From Loripinus fragilis (lineage: Eukaryota > Mollusca > Bivalvia > Lucinida > Lucinidae): a stretch of 64,000 nucleotides of DNA. Location of the stretch: contig CAXHUL010000255.1 of NCBI GenBank assembly GCA_964019695.1, forward strand, positions 62,001-126,000, in the 5' to 3' direction. Positions within the stretch are counted from its first letter, which is position 1; every line of letters begins with the position of its first letter. Under the pieces are notes generated by a model that did no database searches, was not told the origin of the DNA, and saw nothing but the letters and a program-made list of their open reading frames with translations. The translations under genes and the position numbers were made by a program. Shown one piece after another: positions 21,525 through 31,312 of this stretch.

Positions 21525-21922
21525 CAGGTGATGTTGATGGGAATATGGTGACTTCGTATGGTGAGTATGTCAACTGGCTCAGAGATAGGATGCAAGTGGC
21601 ACACAAAATTGCACGTAGTCATCTCCAATCAGCTGCAAGATATCACAAGTATGCTTATGACACACGCCTGAGACATCTGAGTCATGACCCTGGGGATTGT
21701 GCATGGTATCTTCATGAACGTAGGGTACCAGGTATAAGCCCAAAGCTTCAGATGGCATATGTATTGTGTCTTATACTGAAGAAAGTAAATGATGTGAATT
21801 ACCTAATCAGACTAAGGGAGGGAACTGATAGGGTTGTGCATCATGATAAGTTGAAGAAATATGAAGGAGAAAATAAACCCGTATGGCTGACAAAGGCATT
21901 TCAGGATTATTGTAAAAACTAG
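21525..21922 (+). CDS. pol: pol, integrase C-terminal region (shifted frame)
   Basis: Continues integrase in a different frame from the core. It begins with the helix YGEYVNWLRDRMQVAHKIAR and then a degenerate GPY/F-type module. The visible part is SPKLQMAYVLCLILKKVNDV followed by NYLIRLREG and VVHHDKLKKYEG. The canonical W-x-GPY is eroded. This domain usually binds DNA non-specifically and helps choose the insertion site. The shift lies near 21515-21525. It ends with TAG at 21920-21922. Confidence 0.8.
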
Positions 21923-21960
21923 GTTAAGGTCAAGGTCATGGCAAGGTCAAGGTCAAAGTT
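21921..21960 (+). promoter_or_regulatory. Cluster of TCAAGGTCA nuclear-receptor-type sites
   Basis: Overlapping copies of AAGGTCA, including GGTCAAGGTCA at 21928-21938 and AAGGTCAAGGTCAAAG at 21943-21958, lie between the end of pol and the third ORF. TCAAGGTCA is the known monomer site for ERR and NR5A/FTZ-F1 receptors. It could regulate ORF3. The motif also occurs in other repeats of the window (39237-39263, 40783), so it may be incidental. Confidence 0.35.
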
Positions 21961-22008
21961 GTAGGAAATTTCAGGTACTTAGGGCATGTCCCAAATTGTT
22001 TTGCAGGC

Positions 22009-22548
22009 ATGGCGTCAAGAATGGTTGAGCTGGTAAAGAAGAGAGGCCGAGCGTACCGCTGTGTTCCCTGCGGAGATATATAATCCAAGCATCGTGCAGA
22101 AGCCCACTTCTATAAGAAGCATGTTGCAGAGTTCGAAGTTCCTTTTATGTGTGTGGCCTGTGATTTCCGGGGCGAAGACGCGACTTAATTTCAGAGACAC
22201 CAGGAGTCCCCAGGCCATTTGGAGAAGATGGATCCCCTGACGTCTGAGATCGCCATTCAAAATTCGAAGACTCCAAGGTTTATACTTTATGGTGAAGACG
22301 TAATAAGATTGACTAAGGAAGAATCGGCTAGGCATTGGTTATCGGTGGCAGGAGATGGGGGAAATGAAGAAACATTATCAGACATTGAAGATATCAGGGA
22401 GCAGATTCTGCCGAATGAACCCATGAATATTTCGAGTCCAGCTGGAGACAATGAGCAGATCAAGAGACTACAGGATACAACGGTAAAAGTTGATGCTGGA
22501 ACCAACACCGAGTGCAACCAATTAGACGAAATTGCGGCAACTTTATGA
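22009..22548 (+). pseudogene. Gypsy third ORF, first part: two C2H2 zinc fingers
   Basis: Lies in the env position but has no signal peptide or membrane segment. From the ATG at 22009, finger 1 is Cys18-x2-Cys21-x11-His33-x4-His38 (YRCVPCG ... HFYKKH). Finger 2 is Cys48-x2-Cys51-x12-His64-x5-His70 (FMCVACDFRG ... HQESPGH). A ~110-residue acidic region follows. Two in-frame TAA stops fall inside the fingers, at 22081-22083 and 22186-22188. A good 3' splice site (ttgttttgcag, ending 22006) sits just before the ATG, so it may have been expressed from a spliced transcript. Likely a nucleic-acid-binding accessory protein; the function is inferred. Ends in TGA, with the reading continuing in the next frame. 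Confidence 0.65.
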
Positions 22549-22789
22549 AGACACATCAAAAGAAGTGAAATCAATGAATTCTCAAATGGTAGAGACATTG
22601 AGTAAGGTTTATGAGTTTGCTGAAAAACTAGTACAAGTAAACATCAAACAAGAAGGGGTGATTCGGGGGCTTGAGGAAAAATTAGACAGTATGGAGAGGA
22701 GAGAGAGGAGAGTGGAAGAAGCTGAGAGGGACAGAAGAATAAGGGCCGAACAAAGGGACAGTTACCACTATCGTAGGGACAGAAGATAG
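22532..22789 (+). pseudogene. Gypsy third ORF, second part: charged coiled coil
   Basis: Overlaps the end of the finger-bearing frame by 17 bases in the next frame and continues as a long amphipathic helix. Visible words are VETLSKVYEFAEKLV, GVIRGLEEKLDSMERRE and AERDRRIRAEQRD, ending in a very basic RRDRR tail and TAG at 22787-22789. A single frameshift near 22540 would explain the split. Together the two parts would make a ~260-residue zinc-finger plus coiled-coil protein, which suggests a DNA- or RNA-binding oligomer. I recall no standard gypsy protein with this layout. Confidence 0.6.
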
Positions 22790-22926
22790 TTTTTTGTGTT
22801 TTTTTTTGCCAATAAATATCAAATTCAATGATTGTGGTATTCCTGGCCATGCTCACTTCTTCCAACTAATAATTAGCAAAAAAAAAATAGGGTTTAAAAT
22901 GTTTGTGAGGGACCATCAAACATTTT
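22790..22926 (+). other. 3' untranslated part of the gypsy internal region
   Basis: Between ORF3 and the polypurine tract. It holds a T-run, an AATAAA at 22812 and an A-run. No coding signal. Confidence 0.5.
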
Positions 22927-22939
22927 AAGAGGGGGCAGA
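22927..22939 (+). other. Polypurine tract
   Basis: AAGAGGGGGCAGA lies directly before the 3' LTR start (TGTAGGGG). This is the standard position of the plus-strand primer, and the boundary fixes the LTR's first base. Confidence 0.85.
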
Positions 22940-25404
22940 TGTAGGGGCACAGCCTCAAGACCCTGATTGTTGTTGTTGTTGCCTTTAGGCTTGATAATGG
23001 ATGATGATGCTATGATGGTGATTAACTCCCTGCTTGTATACCCCATATAATGATGATGATGATGAAGTGATGATGATGATGGTGATGAAGTGATAATGAT
23101 GATGATGAACATGATGATTTCTCATGGCGCTGATGATGACAGTTTGTTCTCAGACCCAGAACACATGTTTGACAGATTGTAAACAACAGGTCGCGGAAAT
23201 ACATGACATCGATCGCATGAAAAATTTATTTTAGATACCACACGCCATACATGCCATATCCTGGTTTTGATAATTAGAAACTACCTTTAGACCTTGAATA
23301 CTGCCAAAATTGGCGCCCTAGAGTATAAGAGAAAGTTGCTATCACTGCCGAATTTTCTGAGTTGGAATGACAGAATGTTTTGGTGTTGTCAGCCATTTTC
23401 TTAGATACGGACAGTGAAGAGAATTGACGAGCGGTTCCGAAGGCGGGCTGTTCTAACAGACAGCCGATCCACAATATTGAGTGGCCAGTTTTTATAAGAG
23501 ATTGATGTTTAATCAGAAATTTATCGTTTTAAGCCAAGAGATAATTAATTTTACTTCATTTTTAGGTTAGCCAAGGAGATCTCCAGTTTAATTCCCTAAA
23601 TTATTATTGATTTGTTTGACAAATATTACCCTACCCGGCGGGTTCAAAGCATGCAAATTAGCCATGCCATCAATACAAAATCCTACCGATTCTTACAGAC
23701 GCGCCAGGGCCGACCCAGTATAAGAGAGCCTGTATCCTTTGCCCAAGCCTTTTTCGTTTTCAAGTCCTAGGACAAGAAGCACACTAACTTACAGATATAT
23801 TTCATAGCCAGATAATTTCTTTGAAGTTTGCAGGGACCTTTACGGGATTCTATTCTTTAGTGAAGTAAGGATGGAGGCTGATGTGCGGTTACAGTTCCTG
23901 TTGAATTTCTGAAGATTATGGTTTGATTTCAATTTACTGTTTGATTACTTCGTGTTTCTTGTTCTGAGTTCAATTTTTAGGCTTCCAGCTTCATCAGGCG
24001 TGCGGCATTGTTGGTGTGACCTTGATAGAGTACCGTTTGCAGATACAGACTATAGTCGGGTTACTTCAAGATGACGTTCGAAGAATGCAGCGATGACTGT
24101 TACTATTTTTAGATGGCCTTGATGTACTCGACCTACTGACCGATGTAAACAACAGCCGAGTGCCCTGATGAGACTGCGCAAGATAATGTTCAATTTTTCT
24201 TTCTTGTTTAATTTAAATTGTTGACTAGACCCTTAATTAAGACATTTTCCCTGCAGTATGATGCTAGGATATTTGATAATTTAATTTAAGGCCCAAACTG
24301 AAAGTATTTTTAACCATCATTTTTATCTGAGATCTCCTCAAGAAATATTTCCAAGTTCTGAATACTGAGGTTCTGTGTGAGTTATGCTCATGCTAGTCAA
24401 TATGATCAGACTTGTGCATATTAAGGCCTGTTTATCCTAGATATATGCATGTTACGCACCTTTATCATTGTTTTAGTCATTTAGAGCCATTCAAGAGATA
24501 ATGATAGGTTTTTCTTTGAAGAATTAATTCCTAGATAAGGTTTAAGGGACAGGATTTACATTAGTTATGCTGATGTTATCCGCCATGCGCTGGTTATGCT
24601 AGTGCTATCTACAGAATATTTTAGAAATAATGCATATTGGGTAAATGCTCAAGATTTATGCTTGGCACACCCTTGTAGAATGTGATTAAATGGGTATATG
24701 TTCAAGTTATGCTTGACAAACCCTTGCAGATAAGATTGTATTTTTTATATGAAATTAAGGATGGGAAATTGCTCAGGTTATGCTTGTGCATCCCGTGCAG
24801 ACTTAGGATATTTAAATGAATGAATTTAAGGGAAATGGAATATGTGTAAGTGATGCTTGCACTTCCATCTCATAATTACTCAATTATAGGGAGTTTAAGC
24901 ATTCTTAGTACTATTTCGTAAAACCGAAAGTTTATATATGCACATTATGTGTATGGTTGGTGGTGAAGCAATTATCATGTATTGTTGGGTTATGCCCGGC
25001 ACAATGATGAATGTTGAGCCACCTATATGTGATCTTACCTATTGCCATGACCAGAATAGACTTTGACCTAGTAGACCTTAACCAAGTATCAGGCAGAATC
25101 ACAGATTGCAGAGTAGACCCAGAAGCGTTTAATGAGCTATGGTTTTGGGAGACGATCAGAATCAGAAGACCAGTCAAGTGACGGCATTTAAAGACCAGCA
25201 CCCATTTCGAAATGTCATATAAGTTAGCAAGATTAAATTATTTGTTCAGTATATAAATTATCTGCCTTTCTCATCCATCTCCATCTAAGTAAGGCTACAT
25301 ATCATATGTGATCGTTTGTTGCCCATGTCGTCGGTCTCGGTCTGTCGCTCAGTCCATCCTGTCTGCGGGTCTTGGAAACAAGTGACCCCTACCCCGTGCC
25401 CCAG
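22940..25404 (+). repeat. 3' LTR
   Basis: Matches 13403-15851 at about 98% by eye. Differences are scattered substitutions, a ~39 bp segment near 23968-24006 absent from the 5' LTR, a shorter GAT microsatellite (about 23050-23118), and a missing 19 bp piece near 25276. It ends CCCCAG just before CATAT. Confidence 0.93.
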
Positions 25405-25409
25405 CATAT
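25405..25409. repeat. Right target-site duplication (CATAT)
   Basis: Pairs with 13398-13402. The host sequence resumes with tgtaaaatccttgcaag, which matches the related uninterrupted site near 26578. Confidence 0.7.
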
Positions 25410-25691
25410 TGTAAAATCCTTGCAAGATGAGTCTGATAGTGGATAAATAAGCTGTATTAAACTCTTAGATAATACAGAAGAGTTACTAGCTTGGCAAGAA
25501 ACAGCTCTATAACTTCTACTTAATGAGCTTTCTATGATCTTTTAAGTTGTTACTCGCGCATTGTAGTGTATGTTACAAAATTTCCATGAGTATTATGTTA
25601 ACTATATTTGAGGTCCCTATAAAAGAAAAGAGGGATTATGGTAGCTTATGTTTTGAGTTACTTCCTCAGCAAATGGGCCAGAGTAAAAACA

Positions 25692-26133
25692 AGTACATGG
25701 AGCTGTGCCAGCATGCAAATAAGTACAAGCAGGTCGTGCTGAAGACCATATCTTGAACGCTTATTGGTATTCAGAGAGTAACGTATGTAACCTAGGCTTT
25801 AAAATAGTGTAAGACACCATAATGAGGAACTACAATTCATTTGAAATACAGCCTTTTAGATTTTCTATATTCACTGACAGATGTAATACATGTATAGTCA
25901 ATAACTGCCATACTGATACTTGGAAATGTGAATATGTTATGTAGGAGACATGATCAGGAAAATTTAATGTTATTTTGTAGGTAACGTATATAACATATGC
26001 TACCCGCAAACGCTGCCACTTTCAGAAGGCTGACATATTTCATTTTGTGGCTTATATAATGTAGTATCTGGAAATCATAGTGTACAAAATTCCCCCGTGG
26101 GGAGGTGGGGTCTATAGCCATCGCAAGGCCTAG
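25692..26133 (-). repeat. Right terminal inverted repeat of the long-TIR element
   Basis: Reverse complement of 9855-10432 with small gaps. It ends with ttcccccgtggggaggtggg and tctatagcc. Inside it the motif gtaacgtatgtaac or gtaacgtatataac occurs at 25774 and 25981, about 210 bp apart. Confidence 0.75.
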
Positions 26134-26144
26134 ATAATTACATT

Positions 26145-26672
26145 TTAAATTTTTGTGTGATTTGGGGTTACCATGTTCAACATCTAATAACTCAAAAAGT
26201 ATAGAAGAAAGAAACGTAATGCTTGCAGTTTTGAAAAGGTAAATAAAAATCTTTAATATAATACCAAATTAATGAGCATAAACTGTTTTCAATAAAATTT
26301 AAGACAAACAATATTAGATTCATATATCATTTTAAAGGAGGTTCAATGAAAAAATGTAACATACACTACATCGGGGATGACTATATTTGTTTTTAAATGT
26401 CAATATCTGTGTCCCAGTGATAGTTTACTTAGGAAATATAACCAATTTGGAAATCTTACCTTATCATTTGTACTTTTCTGAAGTATTAAAAAGAATTTCA
26501 ATTATCAAATATTTTGTAGGGTAACGTATGTAACAGGCTGTTACAGCTTAACGTTGCCATTGTCAGAGAGCTAACATGTTGCAAAATCCTCGCAAGACAT
26601 TGGGCTATAAGAAAAATATGGTCTACAAAATTCCCCCTTGGGGAGGTAAACCATATCCAGCCAGTGGCCTAT
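26145..26672 (+). repeat. Second terminus of the long-TIR family (subterminal repeat plus end)
   Basis: The first 450 bp match 12445-12900. The last ~140 bp repeat the terminal pattern seen just before 26133: gtaacgtatgtaac, then ttgccattgtcagagagcta, aaattcccccttggggaggt and a final ccagcc..ggcctata. It is either part of a second element or a duplicated end of the same one. Confidence 0.6.
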
Positions 26673-26834
26673 ATCTTAACATGCTTTCTTATATATTAAA
26701 AGTAAGTAATGGTGCAAAGATCAGGAAGTAATTCAAATATCATACCTTAAGTTTAAAGGAAGCATATTTGGTAGATTTTATCAAAGCGGTAACTTCTGAG
26801 GCAACAATACTGGTATCACTGCCTCAGGGTTTTT

Positions 26835-27050
26835 ACCATGCAGATCAGAGGCTAATCTTTATGAGGAGATTATGATCTCCATCCAGGGGGCAATAAAGTG
26901 GTCCCATGAAGGGTTTATGTATTTTCTGATAAAATGTTGATATTTATCTAGGTGAGAGAAATTTTATTTCATACACTCAGGTAAGTCCCTTCTTGGGGCC
27001 CCTTTATACCGTTGATATACTGAAACTGTCCCTTATTAGTTATTCCACTG
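26835..27050 (-). repeat. Dispersed repeat E, copy 2
   Basis: Reverse complement of 2013-2230. See that entry for the shared blocks. Confidence 0.7.
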
Positions 27051-27837
27051 ATGACCTAGATTGGACAGGACTATGTGCCTTTATAGCAAAATAAATGAAC
27101 ACATTTGCTGTTGCTGGATATCTTACATATTTGGAATTGTTTAGTGCATATATTAAAGAAGAATGTTGGTCTTACATCAATATTGGAGCACTTGATAAAA
27201 GCTGTAATACATGTTACACGGAATAATAAATGATCAAGGATATTGAGTTAATGAAAGGGATGGTAGCTCGTGAAAATGACTATTTTGTGCATTTTTTCAT
27301 TTGAAAATCCAGCCTCTGGTACCTAGTCTAAGGAATTGTATGTATTTGCCGTTTATCGTGCCCATGGATCTTTGTTACATACTGATGTCATAACTAATTA
27401 TTTGTCAAATTTCTGTGTATGAAACTATAATATAGATAGAGAGACATAGAAAATAGTTGTTTCAAATTACTACAAGACAATATAGTAATTGATATTGGTA
27501 ATTGTAATTATTCTAAACGAATACTTTTCTAGGTCGTATACAATGCCAATCATACTGTCTGCTTTTGTTGCAAACAATTGTCCTCTGCATCTCATTTAAA
27601 CCAGTAGAATCATCAAACTATATAGTCTGCATGCTAAGTAAGAGCCTGCTCCATCCTTAAACCTTTGTATTATGCGGACATATCCTATATTAGAAAACAA
27701 TTCAATGTACATCAAAAAAGAATTTTTGTTGCATCCTGTAAACTGGTGAGCCTAAAACAGCTTGTTACATATGTTACTATACCAATTTAAGAATACAAAA
27801 AAATGTAAGTTATAGTTTGAAAGAAGTTATTATTAAT
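27051..27837. other. No gene recognised
   Basis: AT-rich sequence without coding signal or internal repeats that I can see. Confidence 0.4.
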
Positions 27838-28080
27838 ATGAGCCAGTGCATAAGATTTCCAACAATGTGGTATGTGCGACCAGCAAAACCTCAGATCAGG
27901 CTGCTCATACGCACAGTCTGATCAGAGCCTTTGCTAGTCGCTTGAGTATTTTATGATTGTTAAGCTACTGACTGAACACCATTTAGAGTTTCTAAGCTTA
28001 AAAGGAGGCTGCACAGGCTCGTCTGAGTCTACACGTGTCCAAATGCCACATTGTTGGAAATCACATGTAATGGCACATAT
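27838..28080 (+). mobile_element. Hairpin MITE family A, copy 3
   Basis: Runs from atgagccagtgcataagatt to acattgttggaaatcacatg and a tggcacat end. The central hairpin is cctcagatcaggctgctcat / acgcacagtctgatcagagc. Same orientation as copies 1 and 4. Confidence 0.85.
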
Positions 28081-29417
28081 TCTATATAATCAGTTGACAT
28101 TCTACACACTTGATGCTTTACTACGTATGAAAGCTGTTTTTATTAACATGCCCTCTGTTTATAACATCTCCCTCAGAAGCTGGCAAACGTTACGTAATAG
28201 TTATACCGTGGGTTGTCCGCCTGTACGTTGATTATCTTACGTACCGGTGGACAAACATGGTATAACTATTTTATACCACCTACATCAGTGTAGACCTTGC
28301 ACATCACGAGATATTTCATGCTTAAGTTGGTAAAGGTGGTATAATGGATGATAAACAGTCATGTTTGATCTATTTTAATAGTCTTCAGAAACTTGAAACT
28401 CTGAATTAAAAAAATCACAAAGCATAATTTTTCCTCTACAGCAATTCCATTGCACATAGTACATGAAATTCACTTAGTTGGATTTACAAATTTCACATTA
28501 AATTCCCACATGTTTTCAATCTATCAATAGGCATGTGTTGTAGAACTATCAATTGATCCTACGTGGTAGATCCTTTAAATAACCACACATGGTAGATCCT
28601 CTTTGCCTGATTTCACAAAGCGTCCTTTACATAAGAGTTTTCCTCACCAGCCCAACGCGCACTATCCACCACAGCAACAGTAGGAAGATTGGCTGAATTA
28701 TCTGAAAGTATTAATAATGGATCAGTTCATGCAAATATAGAGGGTCTTACACTCGTGATCATTTCATATGAAATTTATTAAAAGGGTATTTGGCGAGTTT
28801 AATAAATCTTATATAAATGATCACGAATGTAAGATTCTATCTATCATTTTATCGCCTTCAAAATTTGTTAATTTCTGCGAAAATTTGCATTGTTGTAACG
28901 GACGTTGTCATGGCATTACTTGTTCCCGCAGGAAGTGTTATGTAACGTGTAATCAAAACATTATTTATGACATTACGTTATACACTGAATAATAGAACAC
29001 CATAATTATGATAAATGCAACTATCGAATTGTCATTTTAACTGAATATGCAGCTAAATGTACTTAGTTAAATTTTATCCAAGACATTGTCAACTTCAATA
29101 CACAGGGTCTGAGACCAGTAACGCTATTCCAATGACGGAGTCATTTATAAAATAAACACTTTACCACATAGAGACGCCTTTTATCAATTTTTCAAACAGA
29201 GCAGACCCAGACCTTGTAGCTCTTCAAAGTGATGCCTGATCAGGGTCTTGCCTGTGTATATGGAATTTATGATTTGATATGATCCTACACAGGTGGACAT
29301 GACAAGTACTTTTTTTAGATCTACATGTACATACAAACTTATATAAATGAGCTGTTATCCAGCATAAGGAACAAGTTGGCGTGTGTCCCCTATATGCAAG
29401 ACCCCCTCGAAGAGCAT
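28081..29417. other. Intergenic stretch with two short foldbacks
   Basis: Contains an inverted repeat at 28195-28272 (aatagttataccgtggg ... ggacaaacatggtataactatt). A second lies at 28743-28833 (tcttacactcgtgatcattt ... aatgatcacgaatgtaaga). The open frame over the second (28768-28992) has no domain. No gene called. Confidence 0.5.
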
Positions 29418-29658
29418 ATGAGCCGTGACATAGGATTTCCAACAATTTGGTATGTGCGACCAGCAAAGCCTCATATCAGCCTGCGCATACGCGCAGTCTG
29501 ATCAGAGCCTTTGCAAGTCGCTTGAATATTCTATGGCTCTTAAGTTACTGTCTGAACAACATTTGGAGTTTCTAAGCTTAAAAGGAGGCTGCACAGGCTC
29601 GTCTAAGTCTACACTTGTCAAAATGCCACATTGTTGGAAATCACATGCAACGGCTCAT
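29418..29658 (+). mobile_element. Hairpin MITE family A, copy 4
   Basis: One of the best preserved copies. It runs from atgagccgtgacataggatt to gttggaaatcacatgcaacg and ggctcat, so the ends are good inverted repeats. The hairpin is cctcatatcagcctgcgcat / acgcgcagtctgatcagagc. Confidence 0.88.
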
Positions 29659-31009
29659 ATCGTTTACCTTACATACACATTATGCTATTCTGGTATCATA
29701 TTGTCTTTGTCCATATATATTACTTCTCTGGTCGTCAGAGGGTATACAATAAATGCTCCCTTCTGAGAATTAGTATAATGCTTGTTTTTTTTCTATCAGT
29801 CCACCAATTCATGCATCATTCTGTCTGTCTGTCCATCCAACTGTCTAAAATCGTACTCGCTTCGTTATTAGGTAGCATTGGATTTCAGCTATCTTAGACT
29901 CTTGTGATTTCAGCGTTCCTGAATTTTTTGGGTTTTTTTTGGTGAAATTCCTGTAGTTCTAGCGATAAGACCACCTCACTGCAGTAAATAACCCAGTAAC
30001 CGTGTACAAGTGGACCATTATTAACCAACAAGCTAAACTCAATTGCTGGTGGGCCGGCAGTGGCCCCGAGATGTCATGTTAGCTAAGAAGAGAAGTAAGA
30101 AAGATGGCAAAGATCCGGAATCAATACAATCATGTACCACACCTGACCCAAATACTAAGTAATAAATACTACGAGGGTCATCCAATATTTAAGTTTGAAA
30201 CGTTCTTCATAGTTTAAAAGTCTGTGTGTGCTTTTAGTTATAATTCACTATAGTAAAAGTATGACATCTTAGCAACTCATGAATAGAAACCATTGATTTG
30301 TGATTGATCGGTTGCCATAGTAATTGGATATTTTGTGGAAGGAGTTGAAGACGTATGGCCACGTTTATAATATTTTTTTTGCATACCCATGGTCATTCAA
30401 AGTCTTTTATTTTCGATCACAGTAATAATTTAACCTATTGATATCATTTCTTTAACTTAACAATCTTCGTGCTACATGAAATGCTATAAAAGAAGAACCA
30501 ATATGCATATCCTTTATCTCAGTTGCCTAGAAACCAATTTACTAATTTGTTTTGAAAAAAACACTACTTTGCATTGATATAGTAACTATGTTAGCAATGT
30601 ATTATAACTTTTAAAGTCGAAAGATAAGCGAAAAATACCAGATATTTCTTGGAAACTTGATGTTTAAGCTTTGTTTCAATGATAACAGCTGAAGATACTG
30701 GCACATTTCTTTTCCCAATTGATCATAGACAGATTGCATGAACATATACAAGTATTAGTAGATAAATAAACTATGCGTCGTAGTATGTAGCCATGGTGAC
30801 AACCTATAGTGAGCTGTCCACGTGTGTTCGCCTAGTCTTGTAGTTACTAAACTTTGAACAATGTAACACGTCGAATATGATCCAAGTGAATAACCAAAAA
30901 GACTTGCTTGCTTTGGACACGATTTCGTTAGTCTAGCATTGCATGTTAATTAACTGCGCTAAAGCAAACGTCTCATTTTTAATTGTATGACCCTAGTATG
31001 CACAATATA
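29659..31009. other. No gene recognised; minus-strand repeat B tail inside
   Basis: Apart from the repeat B tail at 30092-30162 (minus) I see no features. A phrase like a mariner end (tacgagggtcatccaa) at 30172 has no partner. Confidence 0.4.
30092..30162 (-). repeat. Dispersed repeat B, tail fragment
   Basis: gtaagaaagatggcaaagat, then ccggaatcaatacaatcatg and taccacacctgaccca, is the reverse complement of the repeat B tail. Confidence 0.7.
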
Positions 31010-31011
31010 CA

Positions 31012-31312
31012 AGTGCGGATCATGAGGGGGGACAGGGGGTCCGGACCCCCCTGGAAAATTACAAGTTATATGGGTTTCTATAGGGAATAAGCAATTGGAC
31101 CCCCCCCCCCCCCTGGAAAAAGTTGGACCCCCCTGGAAAATGTTGGACTCCCTCTGGAACCTTGAAAAACAATAGTTTTCTTTGAAATTAGCCATTTGAC
31201 TTCTGTAAAATAATCTGAGGACTTCAGAAAAAAAAAAATAAAAAAAAAAAAAAAAAGACGTCAGATTGACCTAGACCCCCCCCCGACGATGATTCCTGGA
31301 TCCGCGCATGAT
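31012..31312. mobile_element. C/G-tract element, copy 1
   Basis: Bounded by aagtgcggatcatgagg and cctggatccgcgcatga, a short inverted pair. It holds repeated gga(c)ccccctggaaaa phrases, a ggtccggacccccc palindrome, a C(14) run near 31097 and an A-rich run at 31229-31258. An opposed copy is at 62690-62943. Confidence 0.65.

Larger units (their letters stand above)
13403..25404 (+). mobile_element. Ty3/gypsy LTR retrotransposon, ~12.0 kb, full structure but broken ORFs
   Basis: Order: 5' LTR, primer-binding site, gag with CCHC knuckle, aspartic protease, RT, RNase H, integrase with a GPY/F-like tail, a third ORF, polypurine tract, 3' LTR. RNase H before integrase places it in Ty3/gypsy (Metaviridae). 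The LTRs agree to about 98% by eye, so the insertion is fairly recent. The frames nonetheless hold at least five in-frame stops and three frameshifts. It sits inside the long-TIR element with a CATAT duplication. At ~2.45 kb the LTRs are long for this group. Clade not assigned. Confidence 0.93.
9855..26133 (+). mobile_element. DNA transposon with long TIRs, split by a gypsy element
   Basis: The left end (9855-10432) and the reverse complement of the right end (25692-26133) match over several hundred bases at roughly 75-80% by eye. Both begin TAxGCCTTG..xTGGCTATAGACC and share ccaagggggaattt (or its variant), ataagacacaaaat, gtggcagcgtt and ttatatacgttac. They then share aaaatarcattaaa, gagtatcagtatgg and ttatttgcatgctggcaca further in. 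Without the 12.0 kb gypsy insertion (13403-25404) the element is about 4.3 kb. Its only coding trace is the plus-strand remnant at 10661-11880. The superfamily is not assigned. A second, related terminus ends near 26672. Confidence 0.7.

Noticed and set aside
16643..21628. Minus-strand frames opposite gag and pol
   Set aside because: They are shadows of the plus-strand retrotransposon frames.
30172..30960. Possible mariner element starting tacgagggtcatccaa
   Set aside because: No matching inverted end was found downstream and no transposase wording is present.
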